DNA of 64,000 bases from Pontederia crassipes (lineage: Eukaryota > Streptophyta > Magnoliopsida > Commelinales > Pontederiaceae), in assembly GCA_030549335.1 (NCBI GenBank), contig JAUKPH010000022.1, positions 1,116,001 through 1,180,000 on the forward strand, in the 5' to 3' direction. A model generated the notes under the pieces. It was not told the origin of the DNA. It was given only the letters and a program-made list of their open reading frames with translations, and did no database searches. The translations under genes and the position numbers were made by a program. Of the stretch, positions 10,751 through 23,983 are shown in pieces (within the stretch, counting starts at the first letter, position 1; each line of letters begins with the position of its first letter).

Positions 10751-12439
10751 TTCGGTTTGAAATAGAGTTAAAGTTCTAAAGATCTATCACATCTTAGGGC
10801 ACCCAAAGGTTGTAATAAGTATCTATAACTTATAGCTTTGAACCTTACTCTAATACTCTAATCACCAAGAGCGTTATCTTTGATTGTAATGGTTCTACTT
10901 CGGTTTGAAATAGAGTTAAAGTTCTAAAGATCTATCACCTCCTAGGACAACCAAAGGTTGTAATAAGTGTCTATAACTTATAGCTTTGAACCTAACTCTA
11001 GGACTCTAATCCCCAAGAGCGTTATCTTTGATTGTAACGGTTCAACTTCGGTTTGAAATAGAGTTAAAGTTCTAAAGATCTATCACCTTTTAGGGCACCC
11101 AAAGGTTGTAATAAATATCTATAACTTATAGCTTTGAACCTTACTCTAAGACTCTAATCCCCAAGAGCGTTATCTTTGATTGTAACGGTTCAACTTCGGT
11201 TTGAAATAGATTTAAAGTTCTAAAGATCTATCACCTCTTAGGGCACCCAAAGGTTGTAATAAGTATCTATAACTTATAGCTTTGAACCTTACTCTAAGGC
11301 TCTAATCCCCAAGAGCGTTATCTTTGATTGTGACGGTTCAACTTCGATTTGAAATAGAGTTAATGTTCTAAAGATCTATCACCTCTTAGGGCACCCAAAG
11401 GTTGTAATAAGTATCTATAACTTATAGCTTTGAACCTTACTCTAATACTCTAATCCCCAAGAGCGTTATCTTTGATTGTAACGGTTCAACTTCGGTTTGA
11501 AATAGAGTTAAAGTTCTAAAGATCTATCACCTCTTAGGGCACCGAAAGGTTGTAATAAGTATCTATAATTTATAGCTTTGAACCTTACTCTAAGACTCTA
11601 ATCCCCAAGAGCGTTATCTTTGATTGTAACGGTTCAACTTCGGTTTGAAATAGAGTTAAAGTTCTAAAGATCTATTACCTCTTAGGGCACCCAAAGGTTG
11701 TAATAAGTATCTACAACTTATAGCTTTGAACCTTACTCAAAGACTCTAATCCCCAAGAGCGTTATCTTTGATTGTAACGGTTCAATTTCGGTTTGAAATA
11801 GAGTTAAAGTTCTAAAGATCTATCACATCTTAGGGCACCCAAAGGTTGTAATAAGTATCTATAACTTATAGCTTTGAACCTTACTCTAATACTCTAATCA
11901 CCAAGAGCGTTATCTTTGATTGTAATGGTTCTACTTCGGTTTGAAATAGAGTTAAAGTTCTAAAGATCTATCACCTCCTAGGACAACCAAAGGTTGTAAT
12001 AAGTGTCTATAACTTATAGCTTTGAACCTAACTCTAGGACTCTAATCCCCAAGAGCGTTATCTTTGATTGTAACGGTTCAACTTCGGTTTGAAATAGAGT
12101 TAAAGTTCTAAAGATCTATCACCTCTTAGGGCACCCAAAGGTTGTAATAAGTATCTATAAATTATAGCTTTGAACCTTACTCTAAGGCTCTAATCCCCAA
12201 GAGCGTTATCTTTGATTCTAACGGTTCAACTTCGGTTTGAAATAGAGTTAAAGTTCTAAAGATCTATCACCTCTTAGGACACCCAAAGGTTGTAATAAAT
12301 ATCTTTAACTTATAGCTTTGAACCTTACTCTAAGACTCTAATCCCCAAGAGCGTTATCTTTGATTGTAACGGTTCAACTTCGGTTTGAAATAGAGTTAAA
12401 GTTCTAAAGATCTATCACCTCTTAGGGCACCCAAAGGTT

Positions 12440-15400
12440 GTAATAAGTATCTATAACTTATAGCTTTGAACCTTACTCTAATACTCTAATCCCCAAGAGC
12501 GTTATCTTTGATTGTAACAGTTCAACTTCGGTTTGAAATAGAGTTAAAGTTCTAAAGATCTATCACCTCTTAGGGCACCGAAAGGTTGTAATAAGTATCT
12601 ATAATTTATAGCTTTGAACCTTACTCTAAGACTCTAATCCCCAAGAGCGTTATCTTTGATTGTAACGGTTCAATTTCGGTTTGAAATAGAGTTAAAGTTC
12701 TAAAGATCTATTACCTCTTAGGGCACCCAAAGGTTGTAATAAGTATCTACAACTTATAGCTTTGAACCTTACTCAAAGACTCTAATCCCCAAGAGCGTTA
12801 TCTTTGATTGTAACGGTTCAATTTCGGTTTGAAATAGAGTTAAAGTTCTAAAGATCTATCACATCTTAGGGCACACAAAGGTTGTAATAAGTATCTATAA
12901 CTTATAGCTTTGAACCTTACTCTAATACTCTAATCACCAAGAGCGTTATCTTTGATTGTAACGGTTCAACTTCGGTTTGAAATAGAGTTAAAGTTCTAAA
13001 GATCTATCACCTCTTAGGGCACCCAAAGATTGTAATAAGTATCTATAACTTATAGCTTTGAACCTTACTCTAAGGCTCTAATCCCCAAGAGCGTTATCTT
13101 TGATTGTAACGGTTCAACTTCGATTTGAAATAGAGTTAAAGTTCTAAAGATCTATCACCTCTTAGGGCACCTAAAGGTTGTAATTAGTATCTATAACTTA
13201 TAGCTTTGAACCTTACTCTAAGGCTCTAATCCCTAAGTGCGTTATCTTTGATTGTAACGGTTCAACTTCGGTTTGAAATAGAGTTAAAGTTCTAAAGATC
13301 TATAACATCCTAGGACACCCAAAGGTTGTAATAAGTGTCGATAACTTATAGCTTTGAACCTAACTCTTAGACTCTAATCCCAAGATCGTTATCTTTGATT
13401 GTAACGGTTCAACTTCGGTTTGAAATAGAGTTAAAGTTCTAAAGATCTATCACCTCTTAGGGCACCCAAAGGTTGTAATAAGTATCTATAACTTATAGCT
13501 TTGAACCTTACTCTAAGGCTCTAATCCCCAAGAGCGTTATCTTTGATTGTAACGGTTCAACTTCGGTTTGAAATAGAGTTAAAGTTCTAAAGATCTATCA
13601 CCTCTTAGGACACCCAAAGGTTGTAATAAATATCTATAACTTATAGCTTTGAACCTTACTCTAAGACTCTAATCCCCAAGAGCGTTATCTTTGATTGTAA
13701 CGGTTCAACTTCGGTTTGAAATAGATTTAAAGTTCTAAAGATCTATCACCTCTTAGGGCACCCAAAGGTTGTAATAAGTATCTATAACTTATAGCTTTGA
13801 ACCTTACTCTAAGGCTCTAATCCCCAAGAGCGTTATCTTTGATTGTGACGGTTCAACTTCGATTTGAAATAGAGTTAATGTTCTAAAGATCTATCACCTC
13901 TTAGGGCACCCAAAGGTTGTAATAAGTATCTATAACTTATAGCTTTGAACCTAACTCTAGGACTCTAATCCCCAAGAGCGTTATCTTTGATTGTAACGGT
14001 TCAACTTCGGTTTGAAATAGAGTTAAAGTTCTAAAGATCTATCACCTCTTAGGGCACCGAAAGGTTGTAATAAGTATCTATAATTTATAGCTTTGAACCT
14101 TACTCTAAGACTCTAATCCCCAAGAGCGTTATCTTTGATTGTAACGGTTCAAGTTCGGTTTGAAATAGAGTTAAAGTTCTAAAGATCTATTACCTCTTAG
14201 GGCACCCAAAGGTTGTAATAAGTATCTACAACTTATAGCTTTGAACCTTACTCAAAGACTCTAATCCCCAAGAGCGTTATCTTTGATTGTAACGGTTCAA
14301 TTTCGGTTTGAAATAGAGTTAAAGTTCTAAAGATCTATCACATCTTAGGGCACCCAAAGGTTGTAATAAGTATCTATAACTTATAGCTTTGAACCTTACT
14401 CTAATACTCTAATCACCAAGAGCGTTATCTTTGATTGTAATGGTTCTACTTCGGTTTGAAATAGAGTTAAAGTTCTAAAGATCTATCACCTCCTAGGACA
14501 ACCAAAGGTTGTAATAAGTGTCTATAACTTATAGCTTTGAACCTAACTCTAGGACTCTAATCCCCAAGAGCGTTATCTTTGATTGTAACGGTTCAACTTC
14601 GGTTTGAAATAGAGTTAAAGTTCTAAAGATCTATCACCTCTTAGGGCACCGAAAGGTTGTAATAAGTATCTATAATTTATAGCTTTGAACCTTACTCTAA
14701 GACTCTAATCCCCAAGAGCGTTATCTTTGATTGTAACGGTTCAACTTCGGTTTGAAATAGAGTTAAAGTTCTAAAGATCTATTACCTCTTAGGGCACCCA
14801 AAGGTTGTAATAAGTATCTACAACTTATAGTTTTGAACCTTACTCAAAGACTCTAATCCCCAAGAGCGTTATCTTTGATTGTAACGGTTCAATTTCGGTT
14901 TGAAATAGAGTTAAAGTTCTAAAGATCTATCACATCTTAGGGCACCCAAAGGTTGTAATAAGTATCTATAACTTATAGCTTTGAACCTTACTCTAATACT
15001 CTAATCACCAAGAGCGTTATCTTTGATTGTAATGGTTCTACTTCGGTTTGAAATAGAGTTAAAGTTCTAAAGATCTATCACCTCCTAGGACAACCAAAGG
15101 TTGTAATAAGTGTCTATAACTTATAGCTTTGAACCTAACTCTAGGACTCTAATCCCCAAGAGCGTTATCTTTGATTGTAACGGTTCAACTTCGGTTTGAA
15201 ATAGAGTTAAAGTTCTAAAGATCTATCACCTTTTAGGGCACCCAAAGGTTGTAATAAATATCTATAACTTATAGCTTTGAACCTTACTCTAAGACTCTAA
15301 TCCCCAAGAGCGTTATCTTTGATTGTAACGGTTCAACTTCGGTTTGAAATAGATTTAAAGTTCTAAAGATCTATCACCTCTTAGGGCACCCAAAGGTTGT

Positions 15401-18400
15401 AATAAGTATCTATAACTTATAGCTTTGAACCTTACTCTAAGGCTCTAATCCCCAAGAGCGTTATCTTTGATTGTGACGGTTCAACTTCGATTTGAAATAG
15501 AGTTAATGTTCTAAAGATCTATCACCTCTTAGGGCACCCAAAGGTTGTAATAAGTATCTATAACTTATAGCTTTGAACCTTACTCTAATACTCTAATCCC
15601 CAAGAGCGTTATCTTTGATTGTAACGGTTCAACTTCGGTTTGAAATAGAGTTAAAGTTCTAAAGATCTATCACCTCTTAGGGCACCGAAAGGTTGTAATA
15701 AGTATCTATAATTTATAGCTTTGAACCTTACTCTAAGACTCTAATCCCCAAGAGCGTTATCTTTGATTGTAACGGTTCAACTTCGGTTTGAAATAGAGTT
15801 CAAGTTCTAAAGATCTATTACCTCTTAGGGCACCCCAAAGGTTGTAATAAGTATCTACAACTTATAGCTTTGAACCTTACTCAAAGACTCTAATCCCCAA
15901 GAGCGTTATCTTTGATTGTAACGGTTCAATTTCGGTTTGAAATAGAGTTAAAGTTCTAAAGATCTATCACATCTTAGGGCACCCAAAGGTTGTAATAAGT
16001 ATCTATAACTTATAGCTTTGAACCTTACTCTAATACTCTAATCACCAAGAGCGTTATCTTTGATTGTAATGGTTCTACTTCGGTTTGAAATAGAGTTAAA
16101 GTTCTAAAGATCTATCACCTCCTAGGACAACCAAAGGTTGTAATAAGTGTCTATAACTTCTAGCTTTGAACCTAACTCTAGGACTCTAATCCCCAAGAGC
16201 GTTATCTTTGATTGTAACGGTTCAACTTCGGTTTGAAATAGAGTTAAAGTTCTAAAGATCTATCACCTTTTAGGGCACCCAAAGGTTGTAATAAGTATCT
16301 ATAAATTATAGCTTTGAACCTTACTCTAAGGCTCTAATCCCCAAGAGCGTTATCTTTGATTGTAACGGTTCAACTTCGGTTTGAAATAGAGTTAAAGTTC
16401 TAAAGATCTATCACCTCTTAGGACACCCAAAGGTTGTAATAAATATCTTTAACTTATAGCTTTGAACCTTACTCTAAGACTCTAATCCCCAAGAGCGTTA
16501 TCTTTGATTGTAACGGTTCAACTTCGGTTTGAAATAGAGTTAAAGTTCTAAAGATCTATCACCTCTTAGGGCACCCAAAGGTTGTAATAAGTATCTATAA
16601 CTTATAGCTTTGAACCTTACTCTAAGGCTCTAATCCCCAAGAGCGTTATCTTTGATTGTAACGGTTCAACTTCGATTTGAAATAGAGTTAAAGTTCTAAA
16701 GATCTATCACCTCTTAGGGCACCTAAAGGTTGTAATTAGTATCTATAACTTATAGCTTTGAACCTTACTCTAAGGCTCTAATCCCCAAGATCGTTATCTT
16801 TGATTGTAACGGTTCAACTTCGGTTTGAAATAGAGTTAAAGTTCTAAAGATCTGTCACCTCTTAGGGCACCCAAAGGTTGTAATAAGTATCTATAACTTA
16901 TAGCTTTGAACCTTACTCTAAGGCTCTAATCCCCAATAGCGTTATCTTTGATTGTAACGGTTCAACTTCGGTTTGAAATAGAGTTAAAGTTCTAAAGATC
17001 TATCACATCTTAGGGCACCCAAAGGTTGTAATAAGTATCTATAACTTATAGCTTTGAACCTTACTCTAATACTCTAATCCCCAAGAGCGTTATCTTTGAT
17101 TGTAACGATTCTACTTCGGTTTGAAATAGAGTTAAAGTTCTAAAGATCTATCACCTCCTGGGACACCCAAAGGTTGTAATAAGTGTCTATAACTTATAGC
17201 TTTGAACCTAACTCTAGGACTCTAATCCCCAAGAGCGTTATCTTTGATTGTAACGGTTCAACTTCTGTTTGAAATAGAGTTAAAGTTCTAAAGATCTATC
17301 ACCTCTTAGGGCACCCAAAGGTTGTAATAAGTATCTATAAATTATAGCTTTGAACCTTACTCTAAGACTCTAATCCCCAAGAGCGTTATCTTTGATTGTA
17401 ACGGTTCAACTTCGGTTTGAAATAGAGTTAAAGTTCTAAAGATCTATCACCTCTTAGGGCACCCAAAGGTTGTAATAAGTATCTATAAATTATAGCTTTG
17501 AACCTTACTCTAATACTCTAATCCCCAAGAGCGTTATCTTTGATTGTAACGGTTCAACTTCGGTTTGAAATAGAGTTAAAGTTCTAAAGATCTATCACCT
17601 CTTAGGACACCCAAAGGTTGTAATAAATATCTACAACTTATAGCTTTGAACCTTACTCTAAGACTCTAATCCCCAAGAGCGTTATCTTTGATTGTAACGG
17701 TTCAACTTCCATTTGAAATAGAGTTAAAGTTCTAAAGATCTATCACCTCTTAGGGCACCCAAAGGTTGTAATAAGTATCTATAACTTATAGCTTTAAACC
17801 TTACCCTAATACTCTAATCACCAAGAGCGTTATCTTTGATTGTAACGGTTCTACTTCGGTTTGAAATAGAGTTAAAGTTCTAAAGATCTATCACATCTTA
17901 GGGCACCCAAAGGTTGTAATAAGTATCTATAACTTATAGCTTTGAACCTTACTCTAATACTCTAATCACCAAGAGCGTTATCTTTGATTGTAATGGTTCT
18001 ACTTCGGTTTGAAATAGAGTTAAAGTTCTAAAGATCTATCACCTCCTAGGACAACCAAAGGTTGTAATAAGTGTCTATAACTTATAGCTTTGAACCTAAC
18101 TCTAGGACTCTAATCCCCAAGAGCGTTATCTTTGATTGTAACGGTTCAACTTCGGTTTGAAATAGAGTTAAAGTTCTAAAGATCTATCACCTCTTAGGGC
18201 ACCCAAAGGTTGTAATAAGTATCTATAAATTATAGCTTTGAACCTTACTCTAATACTCTAATCCCCAAGAGCGTTATCTTTGATTCTAACGGTTCAACTT
18301 CGGTTTGAAATAGAGTTAAAGTTCTAAAGATCTATCACCTCTTAGGACACCCAAAGGTTGTAATAAATATCTATAACTTATAGCTTTGAACCTTACTCTA

Positions 18401-21400
18401 AGACTCTAATCCCCAAGAGCGTTATCTTTGATTGTAACGGTTCAACTTCGGTTTGAAATAGAGTTAAAGTTCTAAAGATCTATCACCTCTTAGGGCACCC
18501 AAAGGTTGTAATAAGTATCTATAACTTATAGCTTTGAACCTTACTCTAAGGCTCTAATCCCCAAGAGCGTTATCTTTGATTGTAACGGTTCAACTTCGAT
18601 TTGAAATAGGGTTAAAGTTCTAAAGATCTATCACCTCCTAGGACAACCAAAGGTTGTAATAAGTGTCTATAACTTATAGCTTTGAACCTAACTCTAAGAC
18701 TCTAATCCCCAAGATCGTTATCTTTGATTGTAACGGTTCAACTTCGGTTTGAAATAGAGTTAAAGTTCTAAAGATCTATCACCTCTTAGGGCACCCAAAG
18801 GTTTTAATAAGTATCTATAACTTATAGCTTTGAACCTTACTCTAAGGCTCTAATCCCCAAGAGCGTTATCTTTGATTGTAACGGTTCAACTTCGGTTTGA
18901 AATAGAGTTAAAGTTCTAAAGATCTATCACCTCTTAGGACACCCAAAGGTTGTAATAAATATCTATAACTTATACCTTTGAACCTTACTCTAAGACTCTA
19001 ATCCCCAAGAGCGTTATCTTTGATTGTAACGGTTCAACTTCGGTTTGAAATAGAGTTAAAGTTCTAAAGATCTATCACCTCTTAGGGCACCCAAAGGTTG
19101 TAATAAGTATCTATAACTTATAGCTTTGAACCTTACTCTAAGGCTCTAATCCTCAAGAGCGTTATCTTTGATTGTGACGGTTCAACTTCGGTTTGAAATA
19201 GAGTTAAAGTTCTAAAGATCTATCACCTCTTAGGGCACCCAAAGGTTGTAATAAGTATCTATAACTTATAGCTTTGAACCTTACTCTAAGGCTCTAATCC
19301 CCAAGAGCGTTATCTTTGATTGTAACGGTTCAACTTCGGTTTGAAATAGAGTTAAAGTTCTAAAGATCTATCACCTCTTAGGACACCCAAAGGTTGTAAT
19401 AAATATCTATAACTTATAGCTTTGAACCTTACTCTAAGACTCTAATCCCCAAGAGCGTTATCTTTGATTGTAACGGTTCAACTTCGGTTTGAAATAGATT
19501 TAAAGTTCTAAAGATCTATCACCTCCTAGGGCACCCAAAGGTTGTAATATGTATCTATAACTTATAGCTTTGAACCTTACTCTAAGGCTCTAATCCCCAA
19601 GAGCGTTATCTTTGATTGTGACGGTTCAACTTCGATTTGAAATAGAGTTAATGTTCTAAAGATCTATCACCTCTTAGGGCACCCAAAGGTTGTAATAAGT
19701 ATCTATAACTTATAGCTTTGAACCTTACTCTAATACTCTAATCCCCAAGAGCGTTATATTTGATTGTAACGGTTCAACTTCGGTTTGAAATAGAGTTAAA
19801 GTTCTAAAGATCTATCACCTCTTAGGGCACCGAAAGGTTGTAATAAGTATCTATAATTTATAGCTTTGAACCTTACTCTAAGACTCTAATCCCCAAGAGC
19901 GTTATCTTTGATTGTAACGGTTCAACTTCGGTTTGAAATAGAGTTAAAGTTCTAAAGATCTATTACCTCTTAGGGCACCCAAAGGTTGTAATAAGTATCT
20001 ACAACTTATAGCTTTGAACCTTACTCAAAGACTCTAATCCCCAAGAGCGTTATCTTTGATTGTAACGGTTCAATTTCGGTTTGAAATAGAGTTAAAGTTC
20101 TAAAGATCTATCACATCTTAGGGCACCCAAAGGTTGTAATAAGTATCTATAACTTATAGCTTTGAACCTTACTCTAATACTCTAATCACCAAGAGCGTTA
20201 TCTTTGATTGTAATGGTTCTACTTCGGTTTGAAATAGAGTTAAAGTTCTAAAGATCTATCACCTCCTAGGACAACCAAAGGTTGTAATAAGTGTCTATAA
20301 CTTATAGCTTTGAACCTAACTTTAGGACTCTAATCCCCAAGAGCGTTATCTTTGATTGTAACGGTTCAACTTCGGTTTGAAATAGAGTTAAAGTTCTAAA
20401 GATCTATCACCTCTTAGGGCACCCAAAGGTTGTAATAAGTATCTATAAATTATAGCTTTGAACCTTACTCTAATACTCTAATCCCCAAGAGCGTTATCTT
20501 TGATTCTAACGGTTCAACTTCGGTTTGAAATAGAGTTAAAGTTCTAAAGATCTATCACCTCTTAGGACACCCAAAGGTTGTAATAAATATCTATAACTTA
20601 TAGCTTTGAACCTTACTCTAAGACTCTAATCCCCAAGAGCGTTATCTTTGATTGTAACGGTTCAACTTCGGTTTGAAATAGAGTTAAAGTTCTAAAGATC
20701 TATCACCTCTTAGGGCACCCAAAGGTTGTAATAAGTATCTATAACTTATAGCTTTGAACCTTACTCTAAGGCTCTAATCCCCAAGAGCGTTATCTTTGAT
20801 TGTAACGGTTCAACTTCGATTTGAAATAGGGTTAAAGTTCTAAAGATCTATCACCTCCTAGGACAACCAAAGGTTGTAATAAGTGTCTATAACTTATAGC
20901 TTTGAACCTAACTCTAAGACTCTAATCCCCAAGATCGTTATCTTTGATTGTAACGGTTCAACTTCGGTTTGAAATAGAGTTAAAGTTCTAAAGATCTATC
21001 ACCTCTTAGGGCACCCAAAGGTTTTAATAAGTATCTATAACTTATAGCTTTGAACCTTACTCTAAGGCTCTAATCCCCAAGAGCGTTATCTTTGATTGTA
21101 ACGGTTCAACTTCGGTTTGAAATAGAGTTAAAGTTCTAAAGATCTATCACCTCTTAGGACACCCAAAGGTTGTAATAAATATCTATAACTTATACCTTTG
21201 AACCTTACTCTAAGACTCTAATCCCCAAGAGCGTTATCTTTGATTGTAACGGTTCAACTTCGGTTTGAAATAGAGTTAAAGTTCTAAAGATCTATCACCT
21301 CTTAGGGCACCCAAAGGTTGTAATAAGTATCTATAACTTATAGCTTTGAACCTTACTCTAAGGCTCTAATCCTCAAGAGCGTTATCTTTGATTGTGACGG

Positions 21401-23983
21401 TTCAACTTCGGTTTGAAATAGAGTTAAAGTTCTAAAGATCTATCACCTCTTAGGGCACCCAAAGGTTGTAATAAGTATCTATAACTTATAGCTTTGAACC
21501 TTACTCTAAGGCTCTAATCCCCAAGAGCGTTATCTTTGATTGTAACGGTTCAACTTCGGTTTGAAATAGAGTTAAAGTTCTAAAGATCTATCACCTCTTA
21601 GGACACCCAAAGGTTGTAATAAATATCTATAACTTATAGCTTTGAACCTTACTCTAAGACTCTAATCCCCAAGAGCGTTATCTTTGATTGTAACGGTTCA
21701 ACTTCGGTTTGAAATAGATTTAAAGTTCTAAAGATCTATCACCTCCTAGGGCACCCAAAGGTTGTAATAAGTATCTATAACTTATAGCTTTGAACCTTAC
21801 TCTAAGGCTCTAATCCCCAAGAGCGTTATCTTTGATTGTGACGGTTCAACTTCGATTTGAAATAGAGTTAATGTTCTAAAGATCTATCACCTCTTAGGGC
21901 ACCCAAAGGTTGTAATAAGTATCTATAACTTATAGCTTTGAACCTTACTCTAATACTCTAATCCCCAAGAGCGTTATCTTTGATTGTAACGGTTCAACTT
22001 CGGTTTGAAATAGAGTTAAAGTTCTAAAGATCTATCACCTCTTAGGGCACCGAAAGGTTGTAATAAGTATCTATAATTTATAGCTTTGAACCTTACTCTA
22101 AGTCTCTAATCCCCAAGAGCGTTATCTTTGATTGTAACGGTTCAACTTCGGTTTGAAATAGAGTTAAAGTTCTAAAGATCTATTACCTCTTAGGGCACCC
22201 AAAGGTTGTAATAAGTATCTACAACTTATAGCTTTGAACCTTACTCAAAGACTCTAATCCCCAAGAGCGTTATCTTTGATTGTAACGGTTCAATTTCGGT
22301 TTGAAATAGAGTTAAAGTTCTAAAGATCTATCACATCTTAGGGCACCCAAAGGTTGTAATAAGTATCTATAACTTATAGCTTTGAACCTTACTCTAATAC
22401 TCTAATCACCAAGAGCGTTATCTTTGATTGTAATGGTTCTACTTCGGTTTGAAATAGAGTTAAAGTTCTAAAGATCTATCACCTCCTAGGACAACCAAAG
22501 GTTGTAATAAGTGTCTATAACTTATAGCTTTGAACCTAACTCTAGGACTCTAATCCCCAAGAGCGTTATCTTTGATTGTAACGGTTCAACTTCGGTTTGA
22601 AATAGAGTTAAAGTTCTAAAGATCTATCACCTTTTAGGGCACCCAAAGGTTGTAATAAATATCTATAACTTATAGCTTTGAACCTTACTCTAAGACTCTA
22701 ATCCCCAAGAGCGTTATCTTTGATTGTAACGGTTCAACTTCGGTTTGAAATAGATTTAAAGTTCTAAAGATCTATCACCTCTTAGGGCACCCAAAGGTTG
22801 TAATAAGTATCTATAACTTATAGCTTTGAACCTTACTCTAAGGCTCTAATCCCCAAGAGCGTTATCTTTGATTGTGACGGTTCAACTTCGATTTGAAATA
22901 GAGTTAATGTTCTAAAGATCTATCACCTCTTAGGGCACCCAAAGGTTGTAATAAGTATCTATAACTTATAGCTTTGAACCTTACTCTAATACTCTAATCC
23001 CCAAGAGCGTTATCTTTGATTGTAACGGTTCAACTTCGGTTTGAAATAGAGTTAAAGTTCTAAAGATCTATCACCTCTTAGGGCACCGAAAGGTTGTAAT
23101 AAGTATCTATAATTTATAGCTTTGAACCTTACTCTAAGACTCTAATCCCCAAGAGCGTTATCTTTGATTGTAACGGTTCAACTTCGGTTTGAAATAGAGT
23201 TAAAGTTCTAAAGATCTATTACCTCTTAGGGCACCCAAAGGTTGTAATAAGTATCTACAACTTATAGCTTTGAACCTTACTCAAAGACTCTAATCCCCAA
23301 GAGCGTTATCTTTGATTGTAACGGTTCAATTTCGGTTTGAAATAGAGTTAAAGTTCTAAAGATCTATCACATCTTAGGGCACCCAAAGGTTGTAATAAGT
23401 ATCTATAACTTATAGCTTTGAACCTTACTCTAATACTCTAATCACCAAGAGCGTTATCTTTGATTGTAATGGTTCTACTTCGGTTTGAAATAGAGTTAAA
23501 GTTCTAAAGATCTATCACCTCCTAGGACAACCAAAGGTTGTAATAAGTGTCTATAACTTATAGCTTTGAACCTAACTCTAGGACTCTAATCCCCAAGAGC
23601 GTTATCTTTGATTGTAACGGTTCAACTTCGGTTTGAAATAGAGTTAAAGTTCTAAAGATCTATCACCTCTTAGGGCACCCAAAGGTTGTAATAAGTATCT
23701 ATAAATTATAGCTTTGAACCTTACTCTAAGGCTCTAATCCCCAAGAGCGTTATCTTTGATTCTAACGGTTCAACTTCGGTTTGAAATAGAGTTAAAGTTC
23801 TAAAGATCTATCACCTCTTAGGACACCCAAAGGTTGTAATAAATATCTTTAACTTATAGCTTTGAACCTTACTCTAAGACTCTAATCCCCAAGAGCGTTA
23901 TCTTTGATTGTAACGGTTCAACTTCGGTTTGAAATAGAGTTAAAGTTCTAAAGATCTATCACCTCTTAGGGCACCCAAAGGTT
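12440..23983 (+). repeat. 78-monomer (11.54-kb) segmental duplicate, copy B
   Basis: This is the second, directly adjacent copy of 895-12439. It ends between about 23944 and 24022, where copy A turns to the AATACT/AACAG monomer while this side continues with AAGGCT. Differences from copy A that I noticed: a 1-bp loss near 13380, A for T near 14976, GTTCAAG near 15801, CACCCAA for CACCGAA near 16870, TTATATTTG near 19757, CTCCTAGG for CTCATAGG near 20266, and CCTCAAG for CTTCAAG near 21370. The in-register junction is what a single unequal exchange between sister arrays would leave. Confidence 0.92.

Larger units (their letters stand above)
895..12439 (+). repeat. 78-monomer (11.54-kb) segmental duplicate, copy A
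   Basis: This stretch matches the adjacent 12440-23983 at a fixed offset of 78 monomers (11545, then 11544 bp after small indels). Rare private variants are shared: AACAG at 971, CACACAAAG near 1327, an extra C near 4292, AACTTCTAGC at 4612, CTTCCATTT near 6164, TTTAAACCTTACCC near 6249, AATATGTAT near 8002, and AGTCTC near 10557. The left breakpoint lies between about 855 and 934, because TTAATG at 853 is not shared. I noticed only about eight differences over the 11.5 kb, so identity exceeds 99.9%. Confidence 0.92.
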
